A stretch of 64,000 nt of DNA from Sporobolomyces roseus. Its lineage: Eukaryota; Basidiomycota; Microbotryomycetes; Sporidiobolales; Sporidiobolaceae. Shown in pieces: positions 37,061 to 50,182 of this stretch (position 1 is its first letter; each line of letters opens with the position of its first letter). The notes beneath the pieces are model-generated. The model did not search any database. It saw only the letters and a program-made list of their open reading frames with translations, and was not told where the DNA came from. The position numbers and the translations under genes were made by a program. The stretch lies in contig JADILM010000004.1 of NCBI GenBank assembly GCA_016617785.1, positions 2,062,567 to 2,126,566 of the forward strand, read 5' to 3'.

Positions 37061-38433
37061 ATGTCAGCTCCTACTCTTCCCGCTGAAATTCTCGACTTGA
37101 TTTTCGATCTCATTCAACCGAAATCTTCTCTTCCTACTGGTAAGTTCCCTTACTCTTCTTTGGAGGTCAAGATGCTCAAAATATGATCTCTTGGATAGCC
37201 TCGTCGCAACGGTCTCTCGCTTCCCTCGCTCTCATCTCGAAACAATTCCTCTCTCCCGCTCGAATTCATCTCTACTCCCGTCCCTTCCTCAGAGCTTCCT
37301 CGTTCACCTGGGAGACAGCCACAACTCTCCTCGACACCTTGAACACGAATAACAGATATCTCGGTCGACTCGTCAAGAGCGTCGAAGGCATCTGCTCGTG
37401 CATGGTGAATCTCATCGCCCTCCTGTCCCCTTCCAAACCCGGAATTAGCCAATTAGACGAGTCGACCAAGGCCCTCATCTGGTACTGGGCGGCTCTCAGG
37501 GCTTTTCCTCGATTGGTTGAAGTCGAGATCTACGGCAGGAGTTCTCACGAAATCAAGACAATCGAATCGATTTTGGAAACCGCTACCTGGTCACTTCGAA
37601 TCGTCAACTTCGTCGACATACCCGGTTTCTTATTTTGGAGGACCGAGTTGAACATGGCTCTCGTGACCTCCGCCCTTGGAGCGCCAGCTTTCCAATTTGT
37701 CGAAACAGTTTCGATTGACGATGTTTCAACCTACTCTCAAAGGCACCAAACCTTGAGCCCTGCATCAGTCGATCATCCCATTCACACTCTTCGCTTGAAG
37801 TCCACCTACTTGAGATACATGAAGGTTTCAGCTCTACAGATCATCGACTTGTCGCAATTCCACACTCTCGCACTTCTAAGCGAAACTTCAACCTATCGTG
37901 GACTCCCGGCACTCCTCGCTTCACTTGCTCCTGCTCTTCGCAAACTGGTCTACAGTCCGCCTATCCCCTTCACCAACTGCTGCGTGCCTCCAACGAGATA
38001 CGCTCGACTATTCGAGTTTGGGATCGACCTCGAATCGCTCCGAACCCTTGCCAATCTCACTTCGATCAGGATTCTTCATGCTCGAGGCGCTTTCCTTACA
38101 ACTCTCAGAACCCTTTCATCCTCGTCGCTCCAGCTCAAGTCAATCGACCTTCACGGTTCGAATTGGATTCAGACGGACGGTGAAACCCTTCTTCCAGAAC
38201 CACGACGTCTCACCTATCAAGGACGCTACATTACGGCCCCTAAATCAGAGCTCGAACCTGTGCTGCAGAGCCTCGCCTCCCTCCGCTTTATCGATCTCGG
38301 CATTCTTCCTACGACTGAACCCGGAGAGTATGTAGGATTGGGTGGTGAGCTGAAGAGAAGGGGAGTGACGGTCGTATGGGATTACTGTCGAGAGGATGAG
38401 CCTTGTCCAATCTGTGAAGATGCTCACGTTTGA
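37061..38433 (+). CDS. F-box/LRR-like protein, paralog D
   Basis: About 437 residues, one 59-nt intron (37140-37198). The start MSAPTLPAEILDLIFDLIQP is an F-box; exon 2 opens SSQRSLASLALISKQFLSPA then RIHLYSRPF. The body is LRR-like, with FIDLGILPTTEPGEYVGLGG matching the end of the other copies. The tail WDYCREDEPCPICEDAHV has Cys-x5-Cys-x2-Cys-x3-His, a spacing that could bind zinc and that recurs in paralogs C and E. It is the most divergent full copy of the family in this window. The frame is intact and the leader present. Role as SCF adaptor is inference from the F-box. Confidence 0.8.
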
Positions 38434-39314
38434 AGGTTTTCAATAATGGAGTGAGGAAGAAGGGAAAGTAACGAGATTGGAAAGGAGGTAACTCTGGTCA
38501 AAGTTTTGCTGGAAGTATGCTGTTCATCTACAAATGCCAGGAGCTTGTCAATCTTCACCGTCTTCGTTCAAGTGAGATCGGGTAAGTGCAGGATTGCGAG
38601 AGATTGCAAAAAACGCGAGAGTTGGTCGATGATCAATCTTTCTCTCTTTCTTTCGCTCGCAAAGCGCTTGTGCTGCATCTCCTTGTAGCTATCGGAGCTA
38701 GGCTTTGTCATGCACGTCAGCTCAAGTTCAACGGAGCATCCCTTCGAAACATCTTCGCTGCTTTCTGCTTCGAAGAAGTGAAAGGCTCACAAAGTTCTTC
38801 GCGTACTCTGCCGCCGCTCCTGCCATGATCCTAATCACCACTGTACTGTCTGCTTGCGAACAGAGAAGCGAAAAGAGATTTTGAGATCATTCGACTTTGC
38901 GAAATTCGTTCGAAACGAAACTTGACCTCAACTTTTCACTTCATCTCTCGCTTTGGTCGACTCGAATACCCCAATCACTCGATATAACCCTCAAGGTGAG
39001 TATAGTTTTGGTCTCAGCGGTCTCCGAGGGCTGGCAAGGGAGGAAAGCTGGATTAGAGATGAGATGAAGAGGAAGATCAGGGAAGAGCGAGGGAGCCTCT
39101 ACGAGCGGGGAAGAGGGGGGGAGCAGCTCATATCTATGTACCGGACACCATTGAATGGCTTTGGGGACAGTCAGACTGAAGGTATCGAGTGATCTCTCTC
39201 CTTGATTCTGCTCAAATTCGGTTTCCATTCGAGTATTTCCGCTATACCAATCAAACCGCTTCCAGTGTACGAGTGCTGACCTTGTACAATCCCACAGATC
39301 GAAACAACAAGAAG
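38434..39314. other. intergenic, F-box D to F-box E
   Basis: The middle (38850-38920) carries TTGCGAA at about 38854 and 38897, just ahead of leader E. The right 370 bases are the leader and inferred intron of paralog E. Confidence 0.45.
38946..39297 (+). promoter_or_regulatory. conserved F-box leader E: 50-nt exon end plus 5' UTR intron
   Basis: Block 38946-38995 starts TCTCGCTTTGGTCGACTCGA, ends CTCAAG and abuts GTGAGT at 38996. Acceptor CCCACAG ends at 39297, 17 nt before the ATG; the intron is 302 nt. The first about 110 nt of the intron match leader A and B (GGTCTCAGCGGTCTCCGAGG). Confidence 0.55.
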
Positions 39315-40641
39315 ATGATGCTTCCAACTGAAATTCTCGATCTCGTCTTTGCTCAGATTCACCTCAAAACTGCTGCTCCTACTTGTGAGTCTAGCTCTTC
39401 TATCTATTCTCTCGCACTTAGAGCTGACAGACACAAATGGTCTAGCCGTATCACAAGCTACCTTCTCGTCACTCTGCCTCACTTCGAAACATTTCCTTCC
39501 CCTCGCTCGCGAATACCTCTACTATCGCCCGATTCGCATCAGAAACGCCTATAGGGGACCCGCTATCGCTCTTCTTTGTACCGTCGCAGCCCCGAGCTCA
39601 ATCCAGGCACAACTCGTTCGATCGCTCGAAGGTCTCGTCGATTACATCCAACAGCTCAAGCTTGATGGATTTGGCCAGCTTCACTCCGTCTCACCCTATA
39701 TCGAAGGTATCGTATCTAGCTTTGTATTTCTCATCAAGATGATCGAAGGCACTGTCAATCTGCACTCGGTCGATCTCACCTTTTCCACCGCTCGCGAGTT
39801 CACCCTCATTCAGCAGGCACTCGAAGGCTGTTCCTCCACTTTGAAGTTTGTACACTTCAAGAGTGTCGAAGGGTACCGCCTATCGAACTACTTCACGGAG
39901 GGTCTTCGTTCGCCAATCTTCAGGCAAATCGAAACGCTCGAATGGACTGTAAACGACGTCTTCCCTCGAAGCTGTGCTGTCTCGCTCCCTTCGGTTCTGC
40001 TACCGCTGAATTCGTTGAAGATCCGGGAGGAGTTCGGTTCACTCGAACAAGTCAAGCAATTCTTTCTCGTCGATTCTTCTTCGCTCACCGAATTCGCCAT
40101 TCAACTCGAGGCCTTCAAGAACTCCGACATCAACTACATCCTCAACTCACTTCCTTCCACCTTGTTACGCCTCTCTATCACTTGCATCTGCGAGATCGAA
40201 GCTTCAGACTTCCGACCCTCCCTCACGAAATACGTTCGAGATGAGATGCTTTCACAAACTCGCTTCTCTGACATCTCCCGATTCACTTCGCTTCAATATC
40301 TCGATCTCAATGGGTTCCAAACTCTCTTTCCTCAAATCCTACAGACTCTCGCTACTTCCTCCCCTACCTTGATCGGTTTCAACTTCTCCAATTCCTACTG
40401 GAGTCGCCCCTCAAACTCATCCCGCGCACCCAAAGCCAAGTCGATCTTCCCCGTCTCCGACATAACCGAGACTCTCGCTCGATTCGAATCCCTACGCTTT
40501 GTTCATTTCGGGTTCCTTCCAACTCGATATACCGGTACTTATGACGAGCTTCTTATAGAGTTGGAAAGTCGCGGGATTGAGGTGAAATGGGTAGCGTGTC
40601 GTCCTCACGTCCAGGTCTGTCCGTGCGGATCGCGTCACTAG
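39315..40641 (+). CDS. F-box/LRR-like protein, paralog E
   Basis: About 421 residues. ATG 39315 and the next ATG (39318) are both possible; MMLPTEILDLVFAQIHLKTA is the F-box start shared with B and C. One 61-nt intron (39385-39445) leads to SVSQATFSSLCLTSKHFLPL then AREYLYYRPI. The LRR-like body includes LVDSSSLTEFAIQLEAF and FTSLQYLDLNGFQTLFPQIL. The tail VKWVACRPHVQVCPCGSRH has Cys-x6-Cys-x-Cys-x3-His, similar to C and D. Intact frame and intact leader make this the likely functional sister of the damaged copies B and C. Confidence 0.82.
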
Positions 40642-41275
40642 CATTGGGAAGTAACGAAAGAAGGAAGAAATGAGGAGAGAAGTTGGAGAAGTATGCAGAC
40701 TTCAATAGGTGGAGAAGGAAAGGAAATGTAGCGCTTGAAGATGTGTAGAGCTGGAATCGCGAGCTTTCCTATCGTAATCTGCTTCTTACCCTTTGATCGC
40801 GAGAAAAGCGAAGAATGCGAAGCGAACAGCGGAACGGATTCGCTTTGATCAATTCACGGATAGTAACGGGATCGTTATGTTAAACCTAAGCCTGCGCGTT
40901 CTTTTGGTGTGGATTCGCAGTAAAGCAAAGACGAAAACGCAACAATTCCTCGAAACGAGGGAAGTGCATTACTTTTCGCTTTCGATACTATTTCAATCTC
41001 GTCCGTCAATCCATAGCTTCCGAGCCGGAGAAGCAAGCTGCGGCAGACCCAGACAAAGCCGCGAAGCGAGAGCAAAGGGATACACCTGATGTGAGTTCTG
41101 TGGGCAATTCGACGACTCGAAGTGCGCATCTTCTGGAACGATCTCGGAGCTAGATGGGAGCCAACGCTCTTGCGCTTATCCACTCACGAGCATACTAGCA
41201 TCCAGACTATCGCAAGGCAAGTCGATCGTTGATGCACACGCACTCGTGAAGGTTTGTCAATAAGCTGAAATGCGA
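40642..41275. other. intergenic, convergent 3' ends
   Basis: About 630 bp between the 3' ends of paralog E (+) and the TRIP4-like gene (-). Frames of about 100 residues exist on both strands (40793-41089 and 40875-41183) but neither has a convincing start, splice signal or family resemblance. Confidence 0.4.
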
Positions 41276-43146
41276 CTACTTCTTCGCACCCTTCGCTCCG
41301 ACTCCTTTCCCTCCCTTTCCCGTTCCGTCCACCGCTTCTCCAGCTCCTACTACTCTCCTCATCCTCTCTGCCCTCGTACTGTCCGGTACGCTCTCCACTC
41401 GTTCCTCCCCATCCTGATCGAGTAAAGAATGACTCAATTCCTCCCTCTCGACCCACTTCAACTCTTCCTCCCTACTAGTATTCCTAAAGACTCGTTCTCC
41501 CTCCTTTGCCTTTCCCTTCCCACTCGAATTCGAATTCGACGTCGACAAGTTCGAGCTAATCCCATCATCATTCGGATCGATCCAAGCTACCATCCCATCT
41601 TCTTCCTCTAAATCCTCCAACTCACTCTCCTCTACCTCGACTACTCCCTCCTCTTTCCTCCTCTCCTTCTGACTCTCAATCTTCTTCTTGACCTGTACCC
41701 TAACTTTCCCTTTCCCATCCAACCTCAAAACCTTCCCTCCACTCTCAACTTTCTTGTCCAAACTCCTCCCATTCAAACTAACTCCCGTTTCATAAGCCCT
41801 CGAGATCCTCTCCTGTAATCCCATACCTCCTCCAGCATGTCCCGCGTAACCCCCTCCCATCCCACTCGGTTGAGGTCGATAATCACTTCCCAATTCAGGA
41901 AACCTCACTGCTTTCCTTTCAGCCTCTTCTCTCTCTTTCTTCTGTTCACTTTGAATCCTTGCGTTCGAAAGGAGAGTTGAACGACGAGAAGTGAGGTCTG
42001 CGATGTAAGATTCGACGAGTTTGGGAGGGATTAAGGGAGTTGAAGAGCATGAGGGGCAGCGGTTTTGAGAGGGAGAATTGAGGGTGCAGAGGATTAGACC
42101 GCAGGATTTACAGAGGGGGGTGTAAAGGGATAAAGGGTGTTGACGAGCTAATAAAAAAAGAAAAAGTAGATTCATCGAGAAGAGGTTAGTTGATTGGAGA
42201 GATGGGAAGAAAGATGGGAGAGATTTGGAAGGAGAGAGAGAGAAAGCGTACCGGCACAGAAACAAACTCGAGGAGATTTGTTAGGAGGTAGAGGTTGGAA
42301 TGATTTGAGTGCTCGATCGAGTTGGATTAATTCCAGAGTCGCAGATTCAGATAATTCCAATCCTTGTGCCGAAGACGACGAGCTAGAGGAGGGTAGAATG
42401 ACAGTCGTTGGCGTAGATTGTTTCGCTTTGCCTTTCACTGCCGACTTCGATTGAGTAGTAGTAGCAGAGGAATTGGGAATCGAGTTGGAATTTGATGTTG
42501 CTGTTGGTGGTGCTCTTGAAGAACTCGTCGCTCTACTTCCCGCTGCACTTTTCGATGAAGAACCTCCTCCCCATCCCTCTAAGTGATCTCCTTGTCCTTT
42601 CCTATAAACGCTTCCACCAGCACCTTCGAAAGCAGCTTCCAATTCTTCTTTCCTCTTTTCCCTATCATAAATCCCTTCACCTCTTGTACCTCTCACTTGC
42701 GAAGGAGCTCTCGAGTTTGAACTTATGGGAGTTGCCCATCCTTTCGTGTGCTGAGAGGGAGGAGGTTGAGAGGGAGGAGAGAATCGGTGGGAAAGGTATT
42801 GTTGAATGAATGATTGGGATTTAGTTCCTGGTGCCAACAGGGTCTGTACACTCCGATGACGTCGTCCCACTCGTTAGCGTTGAGTAGCTGGGAGTGGGAG
42901 AGAGAGAGAGTAGGGAGCGTACTTGAAGGTAATTCTTGATTTCATTTTGAGACTTGATCGATTCCAAGTGAGGTAGGATTTGTTCGGATACAGTTTGCTC
43001 ATCTATAAGATCGGGATACTCGGATAATCAGCGGAGAACGAGAGGGAGAGGAAGAGGGGGACAAATGAGAGATCAAAAAGAGATGAGAGAATGAACGTAC
43101 CGAGTCCTATCAGGGGAGCTAATTGCGCTGCTAGAGTAGCTACCAT
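41276..43146 (-). CDS. TRIP4: activating signal cointegrator 1 (ASC-1/TRIP4)-like zinc-finger protein
   Basis: About 510 residues in four exons. N-terminus MVATLAAQLAPLIGLDEQTV continues SEQILPHLESIKSQNEIKNY and LLAPGTKSQSFIQQYLSHRF, the N-terminal helical region of ASC-1 proteins. The zinc-binding C2HC5 domain is CFCAARQHPLSLYTPLCKSC-GLILC...CPSC, spliced across a GTACGC...TTAG intron in the middle. Downstream come a Glu/Lys-rich coiled region (EQKKEREEAERKAVRFPEL) and a low-complexity acidic tail. ASC-1 works with the ASCC helicase complex in transcription coactivation and in splitting collided ribosomes. No ASCH domain is visible after the zinc finger, as in many fungal members. The start rests on a short first exon with the conserved LAPLIGL. 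Confidence 0.85.
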
Positions 43147-43460
43147 ACTTTGTAGTTGTATCGAGTGAAAGAGAAGCAAGTCAAGTGGGAGAGGGAAAGA
43201 AGCAGAAAGATCGACTCGATTCGCGCTCTCGACCCGACAATGACGATTTACACTTTTCGAGAATCATTTGCTTGCGATACGATAGTGCGAAACGATTTCT
43301 GTAGTTGAAGATTGCTAGAAAACGCAAAACTACGAAAAAATGAAAATGCGAGAGTAACTCAAACTAATTTTTGGATCGCTTCATTCAGACCACTCCTTCT
43401 TTCCTCCTCCTCTGCCTCTCATATTCCCACTCCCAAGGGAACGATTCACTGTCTTTACTT

Positions 43461-44642
43461 TTAATCCCAAACGAGGCTCCCACTAGATGGATCCAAACCC
43501 GCATGTAAATTCCCTTTTCCTCCTCCGTTCGCACCATTCGCATTCGTCGAAGAATCTGATCCAAAGAAGTTTTGACTAGTAGGTTTCGCCATCTTTTTAC
43601 TCTTCTCCTCGTTCGCCCTATTCTCACCCTCCCAATGCGCAATCAGCTCCTCAAGTCAACTTCGAATAAGGGAAAAAGAGGGAGACGCTATACCTCGCAC
43701 GAGCCAATTGATCTCTATGAGCTTTCAATCGTCTCTCTTGTTCTTCTTGTTGTTCCCTCTTCAACGCATCCTCTTTCGCTTTCTTCAAAGCGTTCTCTCG
43801 TTGTTTCTTTGTTTGAACTCCGACCGCCGCGGGTTGAGGCATTCCAACGATTGAAGCTTTGGGTACACTACTCGTATTCATCGATGGTGTAGCAGGTCGA
43901 GAAGGTTCTAAATACTCAACTCAACATCGAGTCAATTGGGAAAGAGAGGGAGAGGAAGAGGGGGAAGTGAAAACGTACTTTTCGAAACGACTGTATCCCA
44001 TTCACCTTCTTCATCATCTGGTACTTTCTCCCACTCTTCAGAAGTACTAGATGAGGGTTGAGCTCCAATATCTCCCCCAACAATCTTCATGACCCTCTTT
44101 GATTCGTGTTCAGGTTCAACTTCGTAATCCCTCATATCATCCCGCTTCTTCTCTTCCTTTTTCTGATCTTGTTGTTGAGAAGGTGGAGTCTTGGTACCCT
44201 TTTTATTCTTCTTCTTGTTCTTCCCTCCTCCAGTAGCTCCCGCTCCATTCACTTGATCCGAAACCTCCTCACTAACTTGCTCGACCTTGTTCTGAACTCC
44301 AGCAGCAACCTCTCCAACCTGCTTGACCACTTGTTTAACCTGAGGGTTCTTCTGTACCTCCTCTAACTTGTCTTGTACGACTTTTGTGCTCGTTGATGCA
44401 ACGTGTTCCAATTTCTCTTTGACGTCCTCAACCGCCCCCGCTACTCCAGTCGAACGTTTCTTTTTCTTATTCTTCCCACTTGCTCCTACTCCTGATTGAG
44501 CTGAATGGGGTGCGTTGGGTGAAGAAGAGGAGGATGAGGAGGAATTTGAAGCGAATACGTAAGAAACTCCACCGATTAAAGCGGCTGCTACGAATAGTTC
44601 GGCCAGAGTCGTGTAAGAGATAGTGACGGATCCAGTCGACAT
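43461..44642 (-). CDS. Lys-rich protein with one N-terminal membrane helix
   Basis: About 350 residues from three exons. Residues about 10-30 (TLAELFVAAALIGGVSYVFA) form one membrane helix without a cleavable signal, followed by a Ser run, several Lys-rich stretches (KNKKKKR, GKNKKKNKKGTK) and a charged amphipathic region (VQDKLEEVQKNPQVKQVVKQ). A KKQRENALKKAKEDALKREQ coiled segment and a conserved-looking C-terminus GLDPSSGSLVWD follow. This arrangement suggests a tail projecting from the ER or another membrane, but I cannot name a family. Divergent from SDR copy 2, with 278 bp between starts. Confidence 0.7.
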
Positions 44643-44920
44643 GTTGTGTAGTGGTTTGTGAGAGAGGAAAAGGGGAAAACACGACTTTCGACTCTCGGCG
44701 AGAGTCTGATAATTACTGAGACATTTGCTCCGTTCTGCTCTCAAGGGAGATAGCAGATGGTCAAGAATCCGACAAACCGCTTATCTAGCATCTCAAGTGA
44801 GAGATCCGAAATTTGCTGACTGTCGATAGCCGAATAATTATTCATCATCGTTTCGTTTTCCCCTCCTTTCCCTTTCTCTCTCTCTCTCCCTTCACTTCAC
44901 TTCCACCCTACGATCTCACA

Positions 44921-46094
44921 ATGTCCAACACAACCACTTATCTAATCACCGGTTCATCCCGTTCCTTAGGTCTCGGATACGCTTCCCAACTCCTCAAATC
45001 TTCCAGCTCCACTCGTGTAATCGCAGCAGTGAGAAACCCTTCAAAATCAGATCAACTCGAACCTTTGATCAAGGAATTCGGGAAGGAGAGAGTACTCGTA
45101 TTGGAGTGTGATGTGAATGAGGCTGAATCAACTCAAGTAAGTTTTCGATTCTCAATCTTCGCAAGGATTTTACAAGAGAGTTGATTGATTGGGGGGAGTG
45201 AATAGAAAGCGGCAAAGGAATTGAAGGAATCAGGATTCTTGAGTGAAGGAAAAGGTTTAGATGCAATGTTAGCGAACGCGGGAGTCTTGGGAGGTGGTTG
45301 GAAATCTTCTTCACAATTGTACGGGTTCCCTTCCTTTCCCCTCTCTCCTCCCTTCTCCTCTCGAGACTGATGATAAGTATGAATGAGTAGCTCCGAGGAC
45401 GATTTGAGTTACAACTTGAAGACAAACTTGTATGGAGTCGTCAACACGGTTAACGCTTTCTTACCGTTATTGAAAGAGAACAAACAAGGAAAGAAACAAA
45501 TCTTTGTTACTTCTTCTACGTTGGGATCGATTGGTGGTCCTTATGGTAAAATGCCTGTAGCCAGTGCTTGTACGTGTTCAATGCTTTCATCTTTTTCTCG
45601 AGTTTCGAAGAATGATTACTCACTCACTCTCCGCGCATTCGATTGGAGTAGATTCAATTTCGAAAGCTGCTGTCAATATGTACACTGTCAAGCTCGCTCG
45701 TGAGTTGGCTGAAGAAGGTTTCACTGTCGTTCGTGAGTCTCTCTCATTTCCTTCGCCTTTTCCCTCCTCTTGCTTCTCGCTTCTCCCTTCTCCCTTCTCC
45801 CTTCTCTTTCCTCGCATCAAGACTGACTCAGAGTACGACTGAGTGTGTAGCTTTCCACCCTGGATACGTCAAGACCGACATGAACGCTGCTGATGGAGGA
45901 GGAGAGCTCGAAACCGAAGAAGCTTGTCAATTAGCGTACGCTCCCTTTTCCTACTCTCGATCTCTGCGATTTCCGAGGGAAGATACTGATCAGAGCCTTC
46001 ATGGACGTACAGTACGAAGAACGTCTTCCTTGCTGCGAAGCCAGAAGATAATGGTAGATTCATGGTTTACGATGGATCCGAATTACCTTGGTAA
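44921..46094 (+). CDS. short-chain dehydrogenase/reductase, copy 2
   Basis: Paralog of 589-1733. MSNTTTYLITGSSRSLGLGY (cofactor loop, again Ser for the middle Gly), LECDVNEAE, MLANAGVLGGGW, FVTSSTLGSIGG, catalytic YSISK formed by splicing to TAG|AT at about 45652, and FHPGYVKTDMNA, the PG motif after the active site. Final exon KNVFLAAKPEDNGRFMVYDG ends ELPW at TAA 46092-46094. Six exons, about 250 residues, intron positions as in copy 1. ATG 44921 is preferred over an in-frame upstream ATG because copy 1 starts at the same residue. Substrate unknown; the closest described relatives are small carbonyl reductases of the C-factor/sniffer type. Confidence 0.85.
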
Positions 46095-46544
46095 GGACTT
46101 CTTCGAGTCGGACCATCTCAGATATAGCTTAGACTAGTATGAAGAGACTGGGGAGAAGGAGAGACTCGGGGAAAAGCGGAGGAAGCGAAAAGGGAACAGA
46201 AGACGAGGGATATCAGTAGAACAAAGTCGTTTCATTTATTACAATGCAGTCTTGTTGCTTCTTATTCACGCTTTGCTGCCGACTTTGACGAGTGAGAGAA
46301 GAGCGGCGTGCGACAAATTTCACCGAAAACGACTCTGCGAAAATCTCCATCCTTACTGTAAAAGTGTCGCTCATTTGGACTTTCTCGCTTTCTTCTCCTC
46401 ACTCCAATTTTCACTCTCCAAACTCTAGCGATCAACTCACAACTATAGCTACATGCGCTAGATCAACCCTACACCTCTCCTCGAAGCTCTCCTCCCCACC
46501 GATCAAGTAAAACGAACAAACCTTTTCCTTTCTCACCTCTTTCT
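46095..46544. other. intergenic
   Basis: 3' UTR of SDR copy 2 and presumed promoter of the Arg/Ser-rich gene, with CT-rich sequence close to its start. No gene seen. Confidence 0.4.
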
Positions 46545-49500
46545 ATGCCTCCCACTGCTCCCGCCGCTTTACTATCCTCACCAATCCGTGCACAACCCAT
46601 CCTTCCTCCACCTGCCAACTCTCAAACCTCGGTACTCTATGCAAATCTCTCTCACTCGATCAACACTCTCAAGCATTCTCAATTACCTCCTACTACTCTC
46701 GGTGGCTTGTTGACGAGACTAGGGAAATGTCAGGATGAGAGTTCGAGGTTACAAGAACTCTGTTCACAACTCGTGGAAGAACGTGATGCAGAACAGAAGA
46801 AAAGGCAAGAATTAGAGTTCGACTTGGGCGAAGTTCAACGAGCTTTGAGAGTAGCTACAGGGGATCAGGGTGGGAGGAGAGAGGAAGGGGGAGGAGGATT
46901 GGAGAGGAGGTATAGGGAGGAATTGGAGAGGTTACCGGAGAGGTTTGGGAAAGTATTGGAGAAAGTCGAGAGTTTGGAGAGAGAGTTGTTGGCTAGGTTG
47001 CCACCGAAGAACAAGGATAAAGGGAAAGCGAGAGTGATCGAGGGAGGTGGAGGAGTCGGTGGGGGGGAAAAGGAGAGAAACGAGGAGAATCGGATTGAGA
47101 GGGATGATCAAACGAGCGAACCGAGAAGGGAGAGGTCGACTCAACCGGTGGGTCAGAATCTCGGAGGAGAGATTTCGACGACGAGGGAGAGTAGTCCAGA
47201 ATTAATGAGGGATCGTTCAGTTGCGATTGAGGGAGAAGGAGAAGATCAAGAAATGGAGGATGTTAAACCGATCATTGTTCGAGCTGAACCTCCCGCACCA
47301 GCAGCAGCAGCAGTGGTGACTACTCAAGCTCGACCAGCGGTGAACCCGACGATTTCGACGACTCTAGCAACTCCAACGAAACCCATCATTCGACAAAACT
47401 TTCCTCCTCCCACTTCTTTGGCTTCCTCTTCACTCACACCGGCTTCAGCTTCAACTCAACAGATTCCTACTCAACCTATCAGCTCGAAACAATCTCATCC
47501 ACTTTCACAATCCACTTCTTCGCTCGTTGTCCCTCCCGCCAAAAAAGCTCGACTCGAACCTCCTATTCCCGCTTCTTCACTCTCTCTCAACGAAAGGATC
47601 TCTCCCTCTTCTTCTCAAACCCCTGTCAAGAAACAAACGAAACAACAACGAGAAGTGATTAGTTTGTTGGATGATGAATTGGATGAATTTGTGAATTCGG
47701 GAAATAGTTCTGCGGAGAAAGGGAAGAAGAGATTACCGGATGTAGAGCTTGGGGTGAAGAGAGTGGACGGTGCGGGAGGATTGATTGCGAGGTTACGGAG
47801 TGGTACCTTTGAGGAGGAGGAGGTCGGAGTAGTTCAGAGTGAAGCGGAGAGACAGAAGAAGGAGGTTGAGAAGAGGGAACAGGAGAGGATCAAGAATGAA
47901 CAGGAATGGATCAAGGGTGAGCTGGCGAGGAAGAGGAGTGAGGAATTGAAAGCGAGATTAGCGAAGGAAAAGGGGAAAGGAAAAGTTCAGAATCCGAATG
48001 CGGTGGGACAAGCGGGAACGGTAAAGCTCACCTTTCTTTTCGGGAGTGATCATTGTATGCTGACTCTCTCGTTGATTGAGTCAGCCTCCTCTACCCAAGA
48101 ACAATATTCAATCCGTCACTTCGACCAAACTTCCTCTCTCGACAACAACTTACGATAGTTCCCTTCCTCCCTCCGCTACGAATCGACAACCTCGCTACAA
48201 TCCTCGCTCGACCCTTCCTCCGAAACCGACTCACACCATTTTCCCTGCGAGTGACGATGCAGAACCCTCCTCTTCTGCACCTCAAACGATTCAACGACCT
48301 CCCACACATCATCCCGCTTCTTCCCTCACTGTACCTTCTACCCAGTTACGACCCTCTCCCTCGACCTCGAATGCGCCAGCATCGAAACCAGCACTCTCGT
48401 TCTCACTCCCAGCTCAGAATCGTCCATCTCCTTCGGCGATCAATCTTAATTCCTCCCCTGTTTCGGTCAATGTCGCTCCCGTCCCAGCTCGAACTGAGGT
48501 CGTGCCGAAACTATTACCAGTGATTCAGCAGAAGAAGGAACTCCCGAAAGTTCTCAATCAAGTTCAGTTTACTCCGGCGAAATCAAAAGTTGGATCGATG
48601 GGATTCACTCCGGAAGCGCAGAAGTCAGCTAGTACGAATGGTGGAGCCGGGAATGGAACGACGGCGAACGGGAAGATGTCGGATGGAGCGAATGGAGCGG
48701 GTTCGAATGGACTTTCGAAGAATCAAGCTAACGCGACTGTTTCGACAGCTCCTTCCTTATTGTCCGCTTCGAACGTCGCGAAGGCATCGACAGTCCCAAT
48801 TGGTCCGTCGTCATGGATGAACGCTTCGCAGAAGGCTGCGGATCAGCAAAACGTGTCGAAAGCGAAACAACTTTCAGTTCAATCCCAACCCGTTCCGCTT
48901 CACCCTCGAAACGCCAAACCTTCTTCGGCCCTCGCCCCCGCTCCAACTCAAACAGAAGCATCGAAGTCTAGCCTCTACGCAAATGTCCAAATCAACTCGC
49001 TCACTCCTCAACAAGACAAGTTCAAGGCTCAAAAAGCAATCAATCCTCCTCCTCCTCAACCCAATCTTCCAATCCCTACCGAACCCGTCACTTTCCCTTT
49101 CTCTACATACACTCAAAACTCTACCGCCGCCGCCAGCTCGTCTTCTCACCCTAATCAATCAAATTCTCAAACGAATCAACCCGTTCCCTCGACTTCCTCC
49201 ACTTCCCTTCGCAGTCAGAATCCTCCTTCTCTTTCCTCTCAACGATCAAATCTACCTTTGAAACCTTCCCTAGAGACTCAGACTCAAGCTCAAGCAGAAT
49301 CTCAAACCTCATCTTCGACCTCAACTCAATCAAAACCCGTTCCCGTTCCCTCCGTTCCCATCGCCCGACCTACTCCAGTTCCCTCAACCTCAGGAGTTCA
49401 TCGACCTCGCTCTCCATCTCCTCAATCCCCCGAAGAAGTTCGTCGTCAACTCGGTCTCCCCATTCGAGGCAGATCGAGATCAAGATCCCGAAGTTTCTCT

Positions 49501-49917
49501 CCCATGAACATGTCCCGATCGTCTTCACCTCCTTCCCGACCGTTTCACTCCTATCCTTCAATTCCTCTCAACCGCTCTCGTCCTCCTTCAACAAGAAGAT
49601 CTCGTTCACCACTCCCTCTTCGTCGTTCTCCTTCACCTCGGTTCCGAAGATCCTATTCACCTCGTCGACGCTCAAGATCCATCTCGAGAAGTCCATTGTC
49701 CTCCTCACCACGTCCAAGAAGAAGATCAAGATCACCTAATTTCGATTCACCTGAAGTAATCAGGAGGAGAGCGATACCAAGATCCAGGTCACCCCCGCCT
49801 CGTCGTTCTCTAGCGAATGATGATCGATTTGCGAGGAGACCCGATCCAGGACCAAGACTGGGGTCTCGGAATGAGGCGGAGTGGTGGGAGAGAGGTGATA
49901 CGAGATATGGGAGATGA
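46545..49917 (+). CDS. Arg/Ser-rich low-complexity protein with coiled coil
   Basis: About 1,100 residues with a single intron (about 48019-48084, donor GTAAAG). The ordered part is near the N-terminus: SHSINTLKHSQLPPTTLGGL then a coiled coil (LQELCSQLVEERDAEQKKRQ, LEFDLGEVQRAL). A second charged coil is near residues 430-485 (EAERQKKEVEKREQERIKNE). The middle is Ser/Pro/Gln/Thr-rich and disordered. The last about 170 residues are dense in RS and SP dipeptides (RGRSRSRSRSFSP, RRSYSPRRRSRSISRS), like SR proteins and other splicing or nuclear-speckle factors, but there is no RRM. Possibly nuclear and phosphorylated by SR kinases. I do not recognise an ortholog. Confidence 0.75.
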
Positions 49918-50182
49918 TAGAAGTTGCATACCTTTGAGGCTTTTCGGTTTGCTTTGATCATTTCGTGACTTTTCATTCATCTTCTCATTGTTCTTTCTCA
50001 TCAACTCATTGGTAGCTTCTTTTCACATGGATCGTCGTGCAAGGAAAAGCGTTTCAAAGCTACGTCGAAAGAAAGAGAGAGGAGACGAAACAAGAATTAC
50101 GAGTGAGAACAAAAAAAGAACTACTACGTTCTACGTTAACGACCAGCGTTCCAACAAACGCAAAAAAGGGTATTCGAAAACT
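49918..50182. other. convergent 3' ends
   Basis: 265 bp between the Arg/Ser-rich gene and the F-BAR/RhoGAP gene; presumably both 3' UTRs. Confidence 0.4.
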